The notes below the pieces were generated by a model. The model did no database searches, was not told where the DNA came from, and saw only the letters and a list, made by a program, of their open reading frames with translations. A stretch of DNA of 64,000 bases. Source: Ralstonia pickettii (GTDB taxonomy: Bacteria; Pseudomonadota; Gammaproteobacteria; Burkholderiales; Burkholderiaceae). Location: the NCBI RefSeq assembly GCF_030582395.1, contig NZ_CP104381.1, positions 1,054,001 through 1,118,000 of the forward strand, in the 5' to 3' direction. Shown piece after piece: positions 26,147 to 34,123 of the stretch. A program made the position numbers and the translations under genes. Positions within the stretch are counted from its first letter, which is position 1. The number at the start of each line of letters is the position of its first letter.

Positions 26147-26643
26147 GCGTGGAAGTCCAGATCGTCCAGGTCGAAGAGAAGGAGACCGTTGTCGTCGATG
26201 GGACCGTCTTTGAGGTGGTCACGGTCGGCGAGCAAGGCCCTCCGGGTCCGCCTGGGCCACCCGGTCCGCCCAGCAACACCATCCAGATCACCTATCCGGC
26301 CTCTGTCGCGCTTTCGGGCCACGTTCTGACTGCGGTCACTACGTCCCGACAGCTCGAACTGGCCAGCAACGACAACCCCGCTCACGCGCTGCGGCTCGCC
26401 GGCATGACGGTCGGCGCGGTTGAGGCTGGAGCGGCCGGCACCGTCCAGACCTTCGGGGAATTCGAGGAGCCCAGCTGGTCTTGGACGCCGGATCAACCCG
26501 TCTACCTCGGCAAGGACGGACGCATGACTCAGGAGCCGCCCACGGCACCCGAGGCCGTCTTCTCCCTGGTGGTCGGCGTGGCGCTCGCGCCAACTCGCAT
26601 CTTCCTCGCACCGCATTTCCCCATTTTTCTGACTCAGGAGTAA
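26143..26643 (+). CDS. Collagen-like phage structural protein
   Basis: 166 residues. Residues about 1-29 form a beta-rich head ('VEVQIVQVEEKETVVVDG'). A perfect G-P-P-x4 collagen-type stretch (GPPGPPGPPGPP, about 31-42) follows, then a beta-rich domain of 120 residues containing 'ALRLAGMTVGAVEAGA' and 'WSWTPDQPVYLGKDGRM'. Short Gly-Pro-Pro runs in phage proteins form collagen-like triple helices that stiffen trimeric fibres. A trimeric fibre or whisker is therefore likely. It is coupled upstream by an ATGA overlap and followed by a decoration-like gene. Confidence 0.75.
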   Translation: MSVEVQIVQVEEKETVVVDGTVFEVVTVGEQGPPGPPGPPGPPSNTIQITYPASVALSGHVLTAVTTSRQLELASNDNPAHALRLAGMTVGAVEAGAAGTVQTFGEFEEPSWSWTPDQPVYLGKDGRMTQEPPTAPEAVFSLVVGVALAPTRIFLAPHFPIFLTQE

Positions 26644-26646
26644 TTG

Positions 26647-27231
26647 ATGGCTGGCAAGAAATACATCCGCAACAGTGGCGGCCAACTGCAAGAAGAAGCC
26701 TCGGTCGACATTTCTTCGGGCGCAACGGATGCCGGCAAGATCGTCGCCCTGGGGACGGACGGCACGCTGCACGACACCGTGACGGGCGCGACCGTGACCT
26801 CGGCGCCGAACCGCCTGGTTAAGCTGGACGCGAGTGGGCGACTGGACGCAACGGTGCTGCCAAACGGCCTTGGCGCTGACACGGCCGTCATCGTGGCGTC
26901 GGAAGCCCTGTCTGCCGGCGACTACGTGAACATCTGGGACAACGCGGGCACGGCCAAGGTCCGCAAGGCTGACGCCTCTGCCGTTGGCAAGGAAGCGCAC
27001 GGCTATGTGACAGCTGCCTACGCCTCGGGCGCTGCTGCCACGGTCTACTTCGAAGGCACCAACAGCAACGTCTCTGGTCAGGTCGCCGGCCCGGTGTTCC
27101 TCTCGGTCACGGCAGGCAAGGGCACGAACACGGCGCCGACGGCAGCCGGCCAGGTTGTGCAGCGCATCGGCTTTGCTGTGAGTGGCACGGCGGTCAACTT
27201 CCAAAGCCAGCCGCCGATTCTGCTGGCGTAA
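26647..27231 (+). CDS. Putative phage decoration/tail protein
   Basis: 194 residues from ATG 26647 (a TTG one codon earlier is a less likely start). The sequence is Gly/Ala/Thr/Val-rich. It opens with 'KKYIRNSGGQLQEEASVDIS', continues through 'DAGKIVALGTDGTLH' and 'ADTAVIVASEALSAGDYVNIWD', and ends 'VVQRIGFAVSGTAVNFQSQP'. Such low-complexity beta proteins are frequent among head or tail decoration proteins. Position between the collagen-like protein and other beta proteins supports a virion surface role. No enzyme motif is visible. Confidence 0.6.
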   Translation: MAGKKYIRNSGGQLQEEASVDISSGATDAGKIVALGTDGTLHDTVTGATVTSAPNRLVKLDASGRLDATVLPNGLGADTAVIVASEALSAGDYVNIWDNAGTAKVRKADASAVGKEAHGYVTAAYASGAAATVYFEGTNSNVSGQVAGPVFLSVTAGKGTNTAPTAAGQVVQRIGFAVSGTAVNFQSQPPILLA

Positions 27232-27243
27232 CGGAAGGGCGGT

Positions 27244-27630
27244 ATGGCCACTAAGAAGCCCCTCGTCCTGAACTCGTCTGGCGGCATCGAGCAGCTTCAG
27301 GCTGACGATGCGCTGGACGCGCTCAAGGAGTTCACGGTCCCCTATGCGTCCTCGGTCAACATCGACTGGTCGCAAGGGGACATTGCCGTGCTCACCCTGG
27401 CGGGGGACTGCACCATCTCGATGACAGGCACGCGCAAAAAGTGCCTGCTTCGCCTGGTGCAGGACACGACGGGCGGGCATTCCATCGCGTTCGACGCGAC
27501 CGTCCGCTTCGGCTCAGACATTCCGGGCGTCACGCTCTCTACCGCCGCCGGCAAGGTCGACTACATCGGCCTGGTCTACAACACCGCCGCCGGCAAGTTT
27601 GACCTGATCGCCTACACGCGCGGATATTAA
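27244..27630 (+). CDS. Small beta-rich phage protein, unknown function
   Basis: 128 residues. The N-terminus 'KKPLVLNSSGGIEQLQADDAL' type (cut; residues 4-24) matches the style of the preceding gene's start, suggesting the two share an attachment peptide. The rest alternates short strands ('AVLTLAGDCTISMTGTRKKC', 'VDYIGLVYNTAAGKFDLIAY'), consistent with a small beta-sandwich domain like those on tail surfaces. No family recognised. Confidence 0.55.
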   Translation: MATKKPLVLNSSGGIEQLQADDALDALKEFTVPYASSVNIDWSQGDIAVLTLAGDCTISMTGTRKKCLLRLVQDTTGGHSIAFDATVRFGSDIPGVTLSTAAGKVDYIGLVYNTAAGKFDLIAYTRGY

Positions 27631-27638
27631 GGAACCCC

Positions 27639-29738
27639 ATGCGTCTCGCAGTAGAAAACGACCTGTCGGCGGCCTTCTCGACGGACTACGACCCCGCCAA
27701 GGTATCGGGCACGTCGCTGTTTCGCCAGAACTCCGGCCCGAATCCCGAAGACAACTTCGTCGGCCCGACGCCGATTGCCGTGGCGCGTCCGATGGAGCAG
27801 TCGGTGAGCATCTCGACGATCTTCCCGCACGCGATCCAGATTTCCTCGACGATCGACTGGGTGTTCCTCGTCGAAGGCGGCGCCGCTGCGGCCACTCGTC
27901 GGATCGTGCTTTATGAATTCAGCCGCGCGAGTGGTCAGTTCAGCTGGAAAGGCTACATCACGGCCACCTTCCCGGCCACGACCGCTCACACCGTGCGCGG
28001 CTTCCGTGTGCAGCGAGACCTTCACACGGCTGGCACCGTCGCAGTGTCCGGCACCGGCGTCACGGGCACGGGCACCGGCTTCCTGACAGAGCGCGTGGCC
28101 ACCGGCGCCCGCATCGGCTTTGGCTCGACTGATCCCAACGCAATCACTACCTGGTATGAAATCGCCTCGATTGCGAACGACGGCAGCCTGACCCTGACTG
28201 GCGCCGCGCCGACACTGCCAGCTGGCACGCCCTACGTGATCGAAGAGCTGCGCTTCGCCATCACAACCACCAACGCGACGGCAACCAATGGCGGTCTGTT
28301 CATCGTCAAGGGCGTCCGTCCTGAGCTGTTCCTGTTCAACGGCACGACCATCGCCGCCGCCACGACTGTGGACAACGCACGCGCAGTCTACTGGCTGGCC
28401 GACGCTGCGACGGTGACGAACACCGCTGCCGCCGGCTGCGCAGTCAAGGCACGAGACAACTGGCAGACCCATTACTGCTATGTGCTGAATGCAGGCAAGG
28501 TCTACAAATACAACATGCGCGCCGCTCTGACGCTGACCTCGGGGAAGGCGACGTTGACTGCTGGCACGGACGTTATCGTCACGGGCACGCAGACCCTTGC
28601 CGGCACGCTCAAGCAGAACAACAACGGGCGCATCGCTGTCCTGAATCACGGCCCTGGCGCGGGCGCGCAGTGCCTGTATTTCGTCACGACCACCAGCGTC
28701 TATCGGGCGCTGGAGTCAAACATCACTCAGGGCAACGCCGTGTGGGTGTCGGACCAGATGGTCGAAGTGCCGCCTGGTAGCGCCAACACTTACGCCACGT
28801 CGACCTCGCTGGACGCGATCGAGGTCACCGAGACGCTGGACCGCCTGGTCGTGCTGACCAACGCCGGCTATCGGAAATACCTGACCCAGTATCGAACCGA
28901 CGGTGGCGCGTTCGATATGGTGTGGGGCTCCAACACGCAGTTCCTCGACCAGAACGCGGCCGACAGCGGCGTGCCTCTCACGATGGCCGACCAAAGCTCC
29001 AGCTGGACCTGCTGGGTGGAGGCGGGCATGTGCTACATGGTGCGGACCTCGCAATACATCAGCAACAACCAGGTCTACGCCTTTCCGATGGGCGCCGACT
29101 GGCTGTTCGCCCCGACGACCGGTCATCGACTGATTACGCCCGCGATCAGCACGCCCAACGCCCTGAAATACGACCGACTCTATGTGCGCGACGTGGGCCT
29201 CGTGGGGAGCCCGCAATACGGTGTGTCTGCCGAGCCTTACCGCGTCTATGCGCGCACGTCGGGCATCGCTGACAACAGTGGTGGCTGGACGCTGTTGGAC
29301 TCGAGCCTGAACCTGGGCGGCTTTGCGGGTGCGGCTCAGATCCAGTTCGCCTTCGAGTTCCGCACGGTCGGCTTCACCTGCGTGCCGGCTCGCATCACGG
29401 GCCTGTGCGTGACCTACGATTCTGGCGACTACCTGCCCACCGGCATGGAATGGAGCCTGAACGATTCGGACACCACGAACAACATCATCGGCTTTGCGCA
29501 GACCGCTGTGCTGGGTGGCGTGCCGAACCTCCAGATTGACTTCTTCCGGGAAGACACGGACACCAACGTGCTCTCGCAACAGAGCACCGGCAGCGCCAGC
29601 GGCACCTTCGAATACTGGGATGGCGCTTCGTGGAGTGCAGGTCTGGGCCCGGATGCAGTCGGCACCCGCCGCCGCTTCCGTCCGACCGCAGGCATGCCGG
29701 CGAACGTGAACCTCTACGTGAAGCTGAAGGCGATCTAA
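27639..29738 (+). CDS. Large beta-rich virion protein, unknown function
   Basis: 699 residues, rich in Thr, Ser, Gly and aromatic residues and almost free of charged helices. It includes a 'VAVSGTGVTGTGTGFLTER' motif (about 135-153), a short beta-barrel pattern found in many phage virion proteins. Repeated strand clusters over about 200-600 could be a beta-propeller. The C-terminal part has 'EYWDGASWSAGLGPDAVGTR'. It starts 9 nt after the previous gene. A large exposed structural or adsorption protein is likely; the sequence alone does not give the function. Confidence 0.6.
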   Translation: MRLAVENDLSAAFSTDYDPAKVSGTSLFRQNSGPNPEDNFVGPTPIAVARPMEQSVSISTIFPHAIQISSTIDWVFLVEGGAAAATRRIVLYEFSRASGQFSWKGYITATFPATTAHTVRGFRVQRDLHTAGTVAVSGTGVTGTGTGFLTERVATGARIGFGSTDPNAITTWYEIASIANDGSLTLTGAAPTLPAGTPYVIEELRFAITTTNATATNGGLFIVKGVRPELFLFNGTTIAAATTVDNARAVYWLADAATVTNTAAAGCAVKARDNWQTHYCYVLNAGKVYKYNMRAALTLTSGKATLTAGTDVIVTGTQTLAGTLKQNNNGRIAVLNHGPGAGAQCLYFVTTTSVYRALESNITQGNAVWVSDQMVEVPPGSANTYATSTSLDAIEVTETLDRLVVLTNAGYRKYLTQYRTDGGAFDMVWGSNTQFLDQNAADSGVPLTMADQSSSWTCWVEAGMCYMVRTSQYISNNQVYAFPMGADWLFAPTTGHRLITPAISTPNALKYDRLYVRDVGLVGSPQYGVSAEPYRVYARTSGIADNSGGWTLLDSSLNLGGFAGAAQIQFAFEFRTVGFTCVPARITGLCVTYDSGDYLPTGMEWSLNDSDTTNNIIGFAQTAVLGGVPNLQIDFFREDTDTNVLSQQSTGSASGTFEYWDGASWSAGLGPDAVGTRRRFRPTAGMPANVNLYVKLKAI

Positions 29739-29966
29739 GTGGGCATCGTCCTGCGTGGGGGTCAGCAACGGCTGACTCCCGTCTCCATCGCTCCGACACC
29801 GAACGCGGTAGTGCGCCTGCGCGGCGCACGCGCCGCATTCCGCTCGGTTTTCCGCGCTGGCAAGACGGCGGCAACCCTGGGTGTGAGTGGCGCACGGCTG
29901 ACGTGGCAAAAGACCAAGGCCACCGTCGCGTTCGCTGCCTACCGCATGATGGCCGTTTTCTTCTAG
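29739..29966 (+). CDS. Small basic phage protein
   Basis: 75 residues with a GTG start directly after the previous stop (TAAGTG). Strongly basic (many Arg and Lys, few acidic residues) and Ala-rich, with 'RLRGARAAFRSVFRAGKTAATL' type composition (about 26-47, cut). It closes the adsorption operon before a palindrome site. Function unknown; DNA or membrane contact is possible from the charge. Confidence 0.5.
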   Translation: MGIVLRGGQQRLTPVSIAPTPNAVVRLRGARAAFRSVFRAGKTAATLGVSGARLTWQKTKATVAFAAYRMMAVFF

Positions 29967-29970
29967 ATAT

Positions 29971-29984
29971 AGTCAGTGCTGACT
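29971..29984 (+). promoter_or_regulatory. Phage palindrome site 10 overlapping a sigma-70 promoter
   Basis: AGTCA-GTGC-TGACT, last T starting TTGAAT (29984-29989), 17-bp spacer, then TAGAAT (30007-30012). This is the best conventional promoter in the phage. It precedes the lysis genes. Confidence 0.82.
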
Positions 29985-30054
29985 TGAATTAGGCGAAGTT
30001 TCCCCATAGAATGCGCCTCTGGCCCTTTGCGAGAGAGCGACGAAGGATAAGGAC

Positions 30055-30408
30055 ATGGAACCCGAAGGCACCATCATCATGACCAATCGCGCCGCTCTCG
30101 AGCAGCAGATGGATGAAGTCCGAAGTGACGTGCGGGAAATGCGCGCGTCGATGGCAAAGATCGCCGAGGCGATTACTCGCTTGGCGGTCCTTGAAGAGCG
30201 TCACCTGTCCACGGCGGCCCGCCTGGACAAGATCGAAAGTCGCCAGCGTGACTCCGAAAACAAGGTGTCGGAGCTGGACAAGACCCAGATCAAATACATC
30301 GCAACCCTGGACGGCATCACCAAGACCGTTCGCATCCTGTGGGTGGTCGGCGGGGCAGGGGTGCTCGCCATGATCGCCGGCTACGCCAAGCACGCATTCG
30401 GCATCTAA
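30055..30408 (+). CDS. Coiled-coil, single-TM lysis-cassette protein
   Basis: 117 residues. An alpha-helical coiled coil (about 10-85, with heptad-like Leu/Ile/Met spacing) is followed by one transmembrane helix ('VRILWVVGGAGVLAMIAGYA') and a short tail. This layout matches the XhlA-type haemolysin/holin-partner proteins, which anchor or help the lysis enzymes at the membrane. It is the first gene after a good promoter and is next to a holin, a transglycosylase and the spanins. Confidence 0.7.
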   Translation: MEPEGTIIMTNRAALEQQMDEVRSDVREMRASMAKIAEAITRLAVLEERHLSTAARLDKIESRQRDSENKVSELDKTQIKYIATLDGITKTVRILWVVGGAGVLAMIAGYAKHAFGI

Positions 30409-30420
30409 TCAGGACTGACT

Positions 30421-30729
30421 ATGCAAATGCTCCGCCTGTGGTTCAAGTCGTTCTTCGACTTCCGTCTGCTCCTGCTGCTCGGTCCCGCCAGCTACATGCT
30501 GGCCACCGACATGCCGGTGTTCAAGACCCTGCTGTATTCCATCAGCGCCATGCTGGTCATCGTGGGCGTCGCCCACTGGCTGCGCCAGGTGGTGATGCAC
30601 TACGTCGAGCTGGGCGACCTCATTGTTTCCGCACGCCGTGACCCGATGGCTTCCGCCGTTGTGGTGCTGGCCGTGTCCCTGTTCATGTCGGTGCTGGTGG
30701 CCGGCATGATCTGGTGGGTGCGCGGCTGA
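30421..30729 (+). CDS. Holin
   Basis: 102 residues with three predicted transmembrane segments: about 14-30 ('LLLLLGPASYMLA'), 35-55 ('FKTLLYSISAMLVIVGVAHW') and 78-100 ('AVVVLAVSLFMSVLVAGMIWW'). Basic residues flank them. Small size, class I-like topology and its place directly before the endolysin make it the likely holin that forms holes for the lytic enzyme. It overlaps the endolysin start by TGATG. Confidence 0.8.
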   Translation: MQMLRLWFKSFFDFRLLLLLGPASYMLATDMPVFKTLLYSISAMLVIVGVAHWLRQVVMHYVELGDLIVSARRDPMASAVVVLAVSLFMSVLVAGMIWWVRG

Positions 30730-31352
30730 TGCTGCCCAACCTGGCCAACGTCTATCTGCCGCTGCTGACGGCGCAGGTGCTGGCTTTCTGGCCGGCGATG
30801 CCTGCGCCTTCGACGCTGGCCGCTCAGGTCGAGCAGGAGACGTGCGTCAGCCTGGCCTCGGCGAAGTGCTGGAACCCGCGAGCGGAGCTGAAGACGAGCC
30901 GCGAATACGGCTTCGGTCTTGGCCAGCTCACGGTGACGCCGAAGTTCAACAATTTCGAGGCGGCAAAGACCTGGGACAAGTCGCTGGCTGGCTGGAAGTG
31001 GGAGCAGCGCTTCGACCCCACCATGCAGCTGCGTGCCCTGGTGATCTACGACCGCAACCTTTACCAGGCCGTAGGGCCGGCGGCGACCGAGATGGACCGT
31101 CTCGCGTTCATGTTCAGCGCCTACAACGGCGGGCTGGGCGGCGTGAACAAGGACCGTCAGGTCTGCCGCTACACGCCTGGCTGTGACGCGAGTCGGTGGT
31201 TTGGCCACGTCGAGCAGCACAGCTTCCGCGCACGCACCGCCGTGCAGGGTTACGGCCAGAGCTTCTTCGATATCAATCGCGGCTACGTGCGCAACATCCT
31301 GCACGTGCGCCGCCAGCGGTATCTGTTCCTCGACAACAAGGACAGCCGATGA
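30729..31352 (+). CDS. Endolysin, GH23 lytic transglycosylase-like
   Basis: 207 residues from the ATG overlapping the holin stop (a GTG 15 nt upstream is also in frame). The GH23/SLT pattern is 'AAQVEQETCVSLASAKCW' (likely catalytic Glu about 37), then 'REYGFGLGQLTVTP' (matching 'GLMQ'), then 'FMFSAYNGGLGGVNKDR' (matching 'AYNgG'). It cleaves the glycan strands of peptidoglycan. The hydrophobic N-terminus (about 5-24) could be a signal-anchor (SAR-like) sequence allowing holin-independent export. Confidence 0.82.
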   Translation: MLPNLANVYLPLLTAQVLAFWPAMPAPSTLAAQVEQETCVSLASAKCWNPRAELKTSREYGFGLGQLTVTPKFNNFEAAKTWDKSLAGWKWEQRFDPTMQLRALVIYDRNLYQAVGPAATEMDRLAFMFSAYNGGLGGVNKDRQVCRYTPGCDASRWFGHVEQHSFRARTAVQGYGQSFFDINRGYVRNILHVRRQRYLFLDNKDSR

Positions 31353-31882
31353 AGAACCTGATTCTGGCGCTCGTGGCCGGTCTGCTGATTGGTGGCCTGG
31401 CCGGCTACTACACCAAGGGCGAGTTCGAGCAGGCCAAAGAGGCCACGCAGCTGCGCGAGGACAAGAAAGAGAGCGCACAGGCGGTGGTCGACTCGGGCGC
31501 CGCCAATCACGCGCTCGAACAGAAGATCGAGACCGGCGCAAAGACAGCCACGGTCGTCCAGAAGGCCGTCGCGAAGCAGCTGGCCAAACCTGTGAAGAGG
31601 AAAGACACCCATGAAGAACCCATTCAGTGCTCGCTGCCTGCGGGCGATGCTGCTCTGCCTTTCACTGTCGGCACTGTGCGCCTGCTCAACGCCGCCCGCG
31701 AAGGGGTCGCTGTGGATGCCGCCGCAGTCAGCGATGGAGAAAGCGAAGCCCCTGCCGACCTTGCGGTTGCCGAGTTCGTCGACAACGACCTCGAGGTAGT
31801 GCGGCTCTATCACGAGCTGGCAGCGCGGCATGACGCATTGGTCGACGCGGTGCAGAAAAAGCTCAACGAGCAGGCTGAATAA
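31349..31882 (+). CDS. Rz: Inner-membrane spanin (Rz)
   Basis: 177 residues, ATG overlapping the endolysin stop. One N-terminal transmembrane segment ('LILALVAGLLIGGLAGYYT') is followed by an extended coiled coil rich in Glu, Gln, Lys and Ala, the classic i-spanin design. It spans the periplasm and, with the embedded Rz1, fuses inner and outer membranes in the last step of lysis. Its stop codon lies inside the loop of a terminator hairpin. Confidence 0.88.
   Translation: MKNLILALVAGLLIGGLAGYYTKGEFEQAKEATQLREDKKESAQAVVDSGAANHALEQKIETGAKTATVVQKAVAKQLAKPVKRKDTHEEPIQCSLPAGDAALPFTVGTVRLLNAAREGVAVDAAAVSDGESEAPADLAVAEFVDNDLEVVRLYHELAARHDALVDAVQKKLNEQAE
31611..31799 (+). CDS. Rz1: Outer-membrane spanin lipoprotein (Rz1), embedded in Rz
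   Basis: 62 residues, entirely inside Rz in another frame. A short charged start and hydrophobic stretch ('AMLLCLSLSALCAC') carry a lipobox, with the probable lipidated cysteine in 'LCAC'. The mature part is short and Pro/Ser-rich ('TPPAKGSLWMPPQSAM'). This is the standard o-spanin architecture. The overlap with Rz is the classic arrangement, which supports both calls. Confidence 0.85.
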   Translation: MKNPFSARCLRAMLLCLSLSALCACSTPPAKGSLWMPPQSAMEKAKPLPTLRLPSSSTTTSR

Positions 31883-31893
31883 GCCTGCTTTTT
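31869..31893 (+). terminator. Intrinsic terminator at the end of the lysis operon
   Basis: A perfect 8-bp stem (31869-31876 with 31882-31889), 5-nt loop carrying the Rz stop codon, then a run of T residues. Confidence 0.85.
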
Positions 31894-31921
31894 CGTTTAC
31901 CCCCAACCAACCACCCGAACC

Positions 31922-33259
31922 ATGACGGACACGAAGGCCGACCTGAGCCGCTTCATCAGCGTCTACAACGACCTGGCAAACTTCCCGACGATGTATGACG
32001 TGGCAAACGAGCTTGGCATCAGCGTCAAGACCGTTCGCAACAAGGCCGGCTTCCTGCGCACGCTCTCGCGTGACGACCCCAAGGCGCCGAAGGTCATCAT
32101 GCGGGCACCCGTCAACGACAATCCAATGTCGGAGGATGCCTCGAAGTTCATGGAGCACTGGGGGCCGGACGAGTGTGTGGCAGAACTGCGCCGCGTCGCG
32201 GAGATCGACCCAGAGCGGGTGGTCACGCGCAACTACTTCCGCAACCACAGCGCCATCTCTGAATCGACCTGGAACCGCTTCTTCGGCACCTTTGAAGAGT
32301 TCAAGCGCCAGAGCGGCATCAAGCTCTCCCGCCAGCAGCACGGCCTGGAGCGCAGCATCGCCAAGCACGCAAGCGTCGACCACTACCGGCGCATGAACAT
32401 CGAGCGCCAGGACTGGGCTGACCGCTACGTGCGCGAGAACCCCAATCGTTTCAAGACCATCCTGGTGTGCTCGGATCTCCACGACATTGAGATTGATCCG
32501 TTCTACCTGCGCGTGCTGATCGACACGGCACGCCGCGCCCAGCCGGACGTGATCGCGCTGGTGGGTGACATTTTCGACCTGCCTGAATTCGGCAAATACG
32601 GCGTCGATCCGCGCGAGTGGGACGTGGTGGGCCGCATCCGCTTCGCCCACGAGCACATCCTGCGGCCGCTGCGCGAGGCATGCCCCGAAGCTCAGATCGA
32701 CTTCATCGAGGGCAACCACGAGGCCCGCCTGCTGCGCCAGCTGGCTGACGCAACGCCTGCGCTGCGAGCAGTCCTGTCCGACCTGCACGGCTTCACCGTG
32801 GGCAAGCTGCTGGGCCTGGAGCAGTTCGAAATCAACTACATCGCCAAGGCCGACCTGGCGGCGTGGACGAAGCGGGACTTCGAGAAGGAGCTGGCCAACA
32901 ACTACAAGGTCTACTTCGACACGTTCCTCTGCCACCACTTCCCGCACGCGCGCAACATGGGGCTGCCGGGTGTCAACGGTCACCATCACCGGCACCAGGT
33001 GTGGAGCGAGTTCAGCCCGATCTACGGCCCCTATGAATGGCACCAGCTCGGCGCAGGCCACGTGCGCTCGGCCTCCTATTGCGAAGGGGAGCGCTGGCAC
33101 AACGGCTTCGCCCTGGTGAACATCGACGCAGAGAAGCACAGCACGGCGATCGACTACGTGGCCGTGACCGACTTCGCCGTCTCGGGTGGGAAGTGGTATT
33201 ACCGGGCACCGTCCGAGGCACATGCGTCGGTCAAGGAGCCGATCCTCGTCATGCGCTGA
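31922..33259 (+). CDS. Calcineurin-like metallophosphoesterase with N-terminal HTH
   Basis: 445 residues. An N-terminal helix-turn-helix-like segment (about 24-45, 'MYDVANELGISVKTVRNKA') precedes the phosphoesterase domain. The metal motifs are D185-x-H187 ('CSDLHD'), G215-D216 ('LVGDIFD'), G264-N-H-E267 ('EGNHEAR'), and later 'NGHHHRHQVW' and 'GAGHVRS'. The phage enzyme probably acts on nucleic acids or nucleotides and may help in replication or host takeover. It starts the early-type gene block, 39 nt after the lysis terminator, without a palindrome of its own. Confidence 0.85.
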   Translation: MTDTKADLSRFISVYNDLANFPTMYDVANELGISVKTVRNKAGFLRTLSRDDPKAPKVIMRAPVNDNPMSEDASKFMEHWGPDECVAELRRVAEIDPERVVTRNYFRNHSAISESTWNRFFGTFEEFKRQSGIKLSRQQHGLERSIAKHASVDHYRRMNIERQDWADRYVRENPNRFKTILVCSDLHDIEIDPFYLRVLIDTARRAQPDVIALVGDIFDLPEFGKYGVDPREWDVVGRIRFAHEHILRPLREACPEAQIDFIEGNHEARLLRQLADATPALRAVLSDLHGFTVGKLLGLEQFEINYIAKADLAAWTKRDFEKELANNYKVYFDTFLCHHFPHARNMGLPGVNGHHHRHQVWSEFSPIYGPYEWHQLGAGHVRSASYCEGERWHNGFALVNIDAEKHSTAIDYVAVTDFAVSGGKWYYRAPSEAHASVKEPILVMR

Positions 33260-33277
33260 CATTTCATATAGTTAGAT

Positions 33278-33291
33278 AGTCAGCATTGACT
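33278..33291 (+). promoter_or_regulatory. Phage palindrome site 11 with -10 hexamer and leader hairpin
   Basis: AGTCA-GCAT-TGACT followed directly by TACAAT (33292-33297). The predicted RNA leader opens with a 10-bp stem (33298-33307 with 33321-33330) whose loop holds AGGA. Confidence 0.8.
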
Positions 33292-33332
33292 TACAATGGG
33301 GCTTTCCAACCCAACAGGACGGGAAGCCCCTC

Positions 33333-34115
33333 ATGGCCCGCAAACACCAGTCGCAGCAGAAGAAGCGCTCCGCACGGCGCGCTCAAGACACGAACGAGGG
33401 ACTGCATCGCCAGGCAGAAGCCTACGAAGCGATGCACCAGCAGAAGGAGCGGATCGACACCCGTCCGATCGAACCGCAGACAGACGCACAGCGCCGCTAC
33501 ATCAACGCCATTTCCCACTTCCAGCTCACCTTCGCGACCGGTCCCGCTGGCACCGGTAAAACCTGGCTGGCAGCAGCCCTCGCGGCCGCCGCGCTGAAAG
33601 AGGGCCGCATCGACAAGATCGTCATCACCCGGCCGGCAGTGGAAGCGGGCGAAAACCTGGGCTTCCTGCCTGGGGAGATCGACGACAAGTTCGATCCCTT
33701 CCTCCAGCCATTCAAGGACGTGCTCAATGAGCGCCTGGGCAAGTCCCACGTCGAATACCTGATCCGCGCCGGTCGTATCGAGGCGGCGCCGCTCGCTTAC
33801 ATGCGCGGCCGCACGTTCAAGAACGCCATCGTGATCCTGGATGAGGCCCAGAACACCACGCCCACGCAGATGAAGATGTTCCTGACCCGGATTGGCGAAG
33901 ACACCAAGGTGATCGTCAACGGCGATCTGGCGCAGAAGGACATTCGCGGGGAGAGTGGGCTGGAAGATGCGGTCGCTCGCCTCGCCTTCATCCCCGCCGT
34001 GAAGCACGTCCGGTTCTCCAGCCGCGACATTGTGCGCTCGGGCCTGGTGCAGGAGATCGTCTCGGCCTACGACGCCCCGAAACCCGCCAACGAACCGCTG
34101 CCGCTCGCAGCATAA
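33333..34115 (+). CDS. PhoH-family ATPase
   Basis: 260 residues. A basic N-terminal lead (1-50) is followed by the PhoH fold: Walker A at about 70-77 ('GPAGTGKT'), 'KIVITRPAVEAGENLGFLPG' (about 92-111), Walker B in 'AIVILDEAQNTTPTQMKMFL' and 'ILVNGD'-like 'VIVNGDLAQKD'. PhoH-like proteins are widespread in phages; proposed roles include RNA metabolism. It is followed 9 nt later by the Acb2-like gene, so both are probably co-expressed from palindrome site 11. Confidence 0.9.
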   Translation: MARKHQSQQKKRSARRAQDTNEGLHRQAEAYEAMHQQKERIDTRPIEPQTDAQRRYINAISHFQLTFATGPAGTGKTWLAAALAAAALKEGRIDKIVITRPAVEAGENLGFLPGEIDDKFDPFLQPFKDVLNERLGKSHVEYLIRAGRIEAAPLAYMRGRTFKNAIVILDEAQNTTPTQMKMFLTRIGEDTKVIVNGDLAQKDIRGESGLEDAVARLAFIPAVKHVRFSSRDIVRSGLVQEIVSAYDAPKPANEPLPLAA

Positions 34116-34123
34116 GGACTGAC

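Noticed and set aside
30407..30420. AATCA-GGAC-TGACT before the holin gene.
   Set aside because: One arm is imperfect and the site overlaps a stop codon and a plausible AGGA ribosome site directly before the ATG; likely chance. Not counted among the 13 sites.
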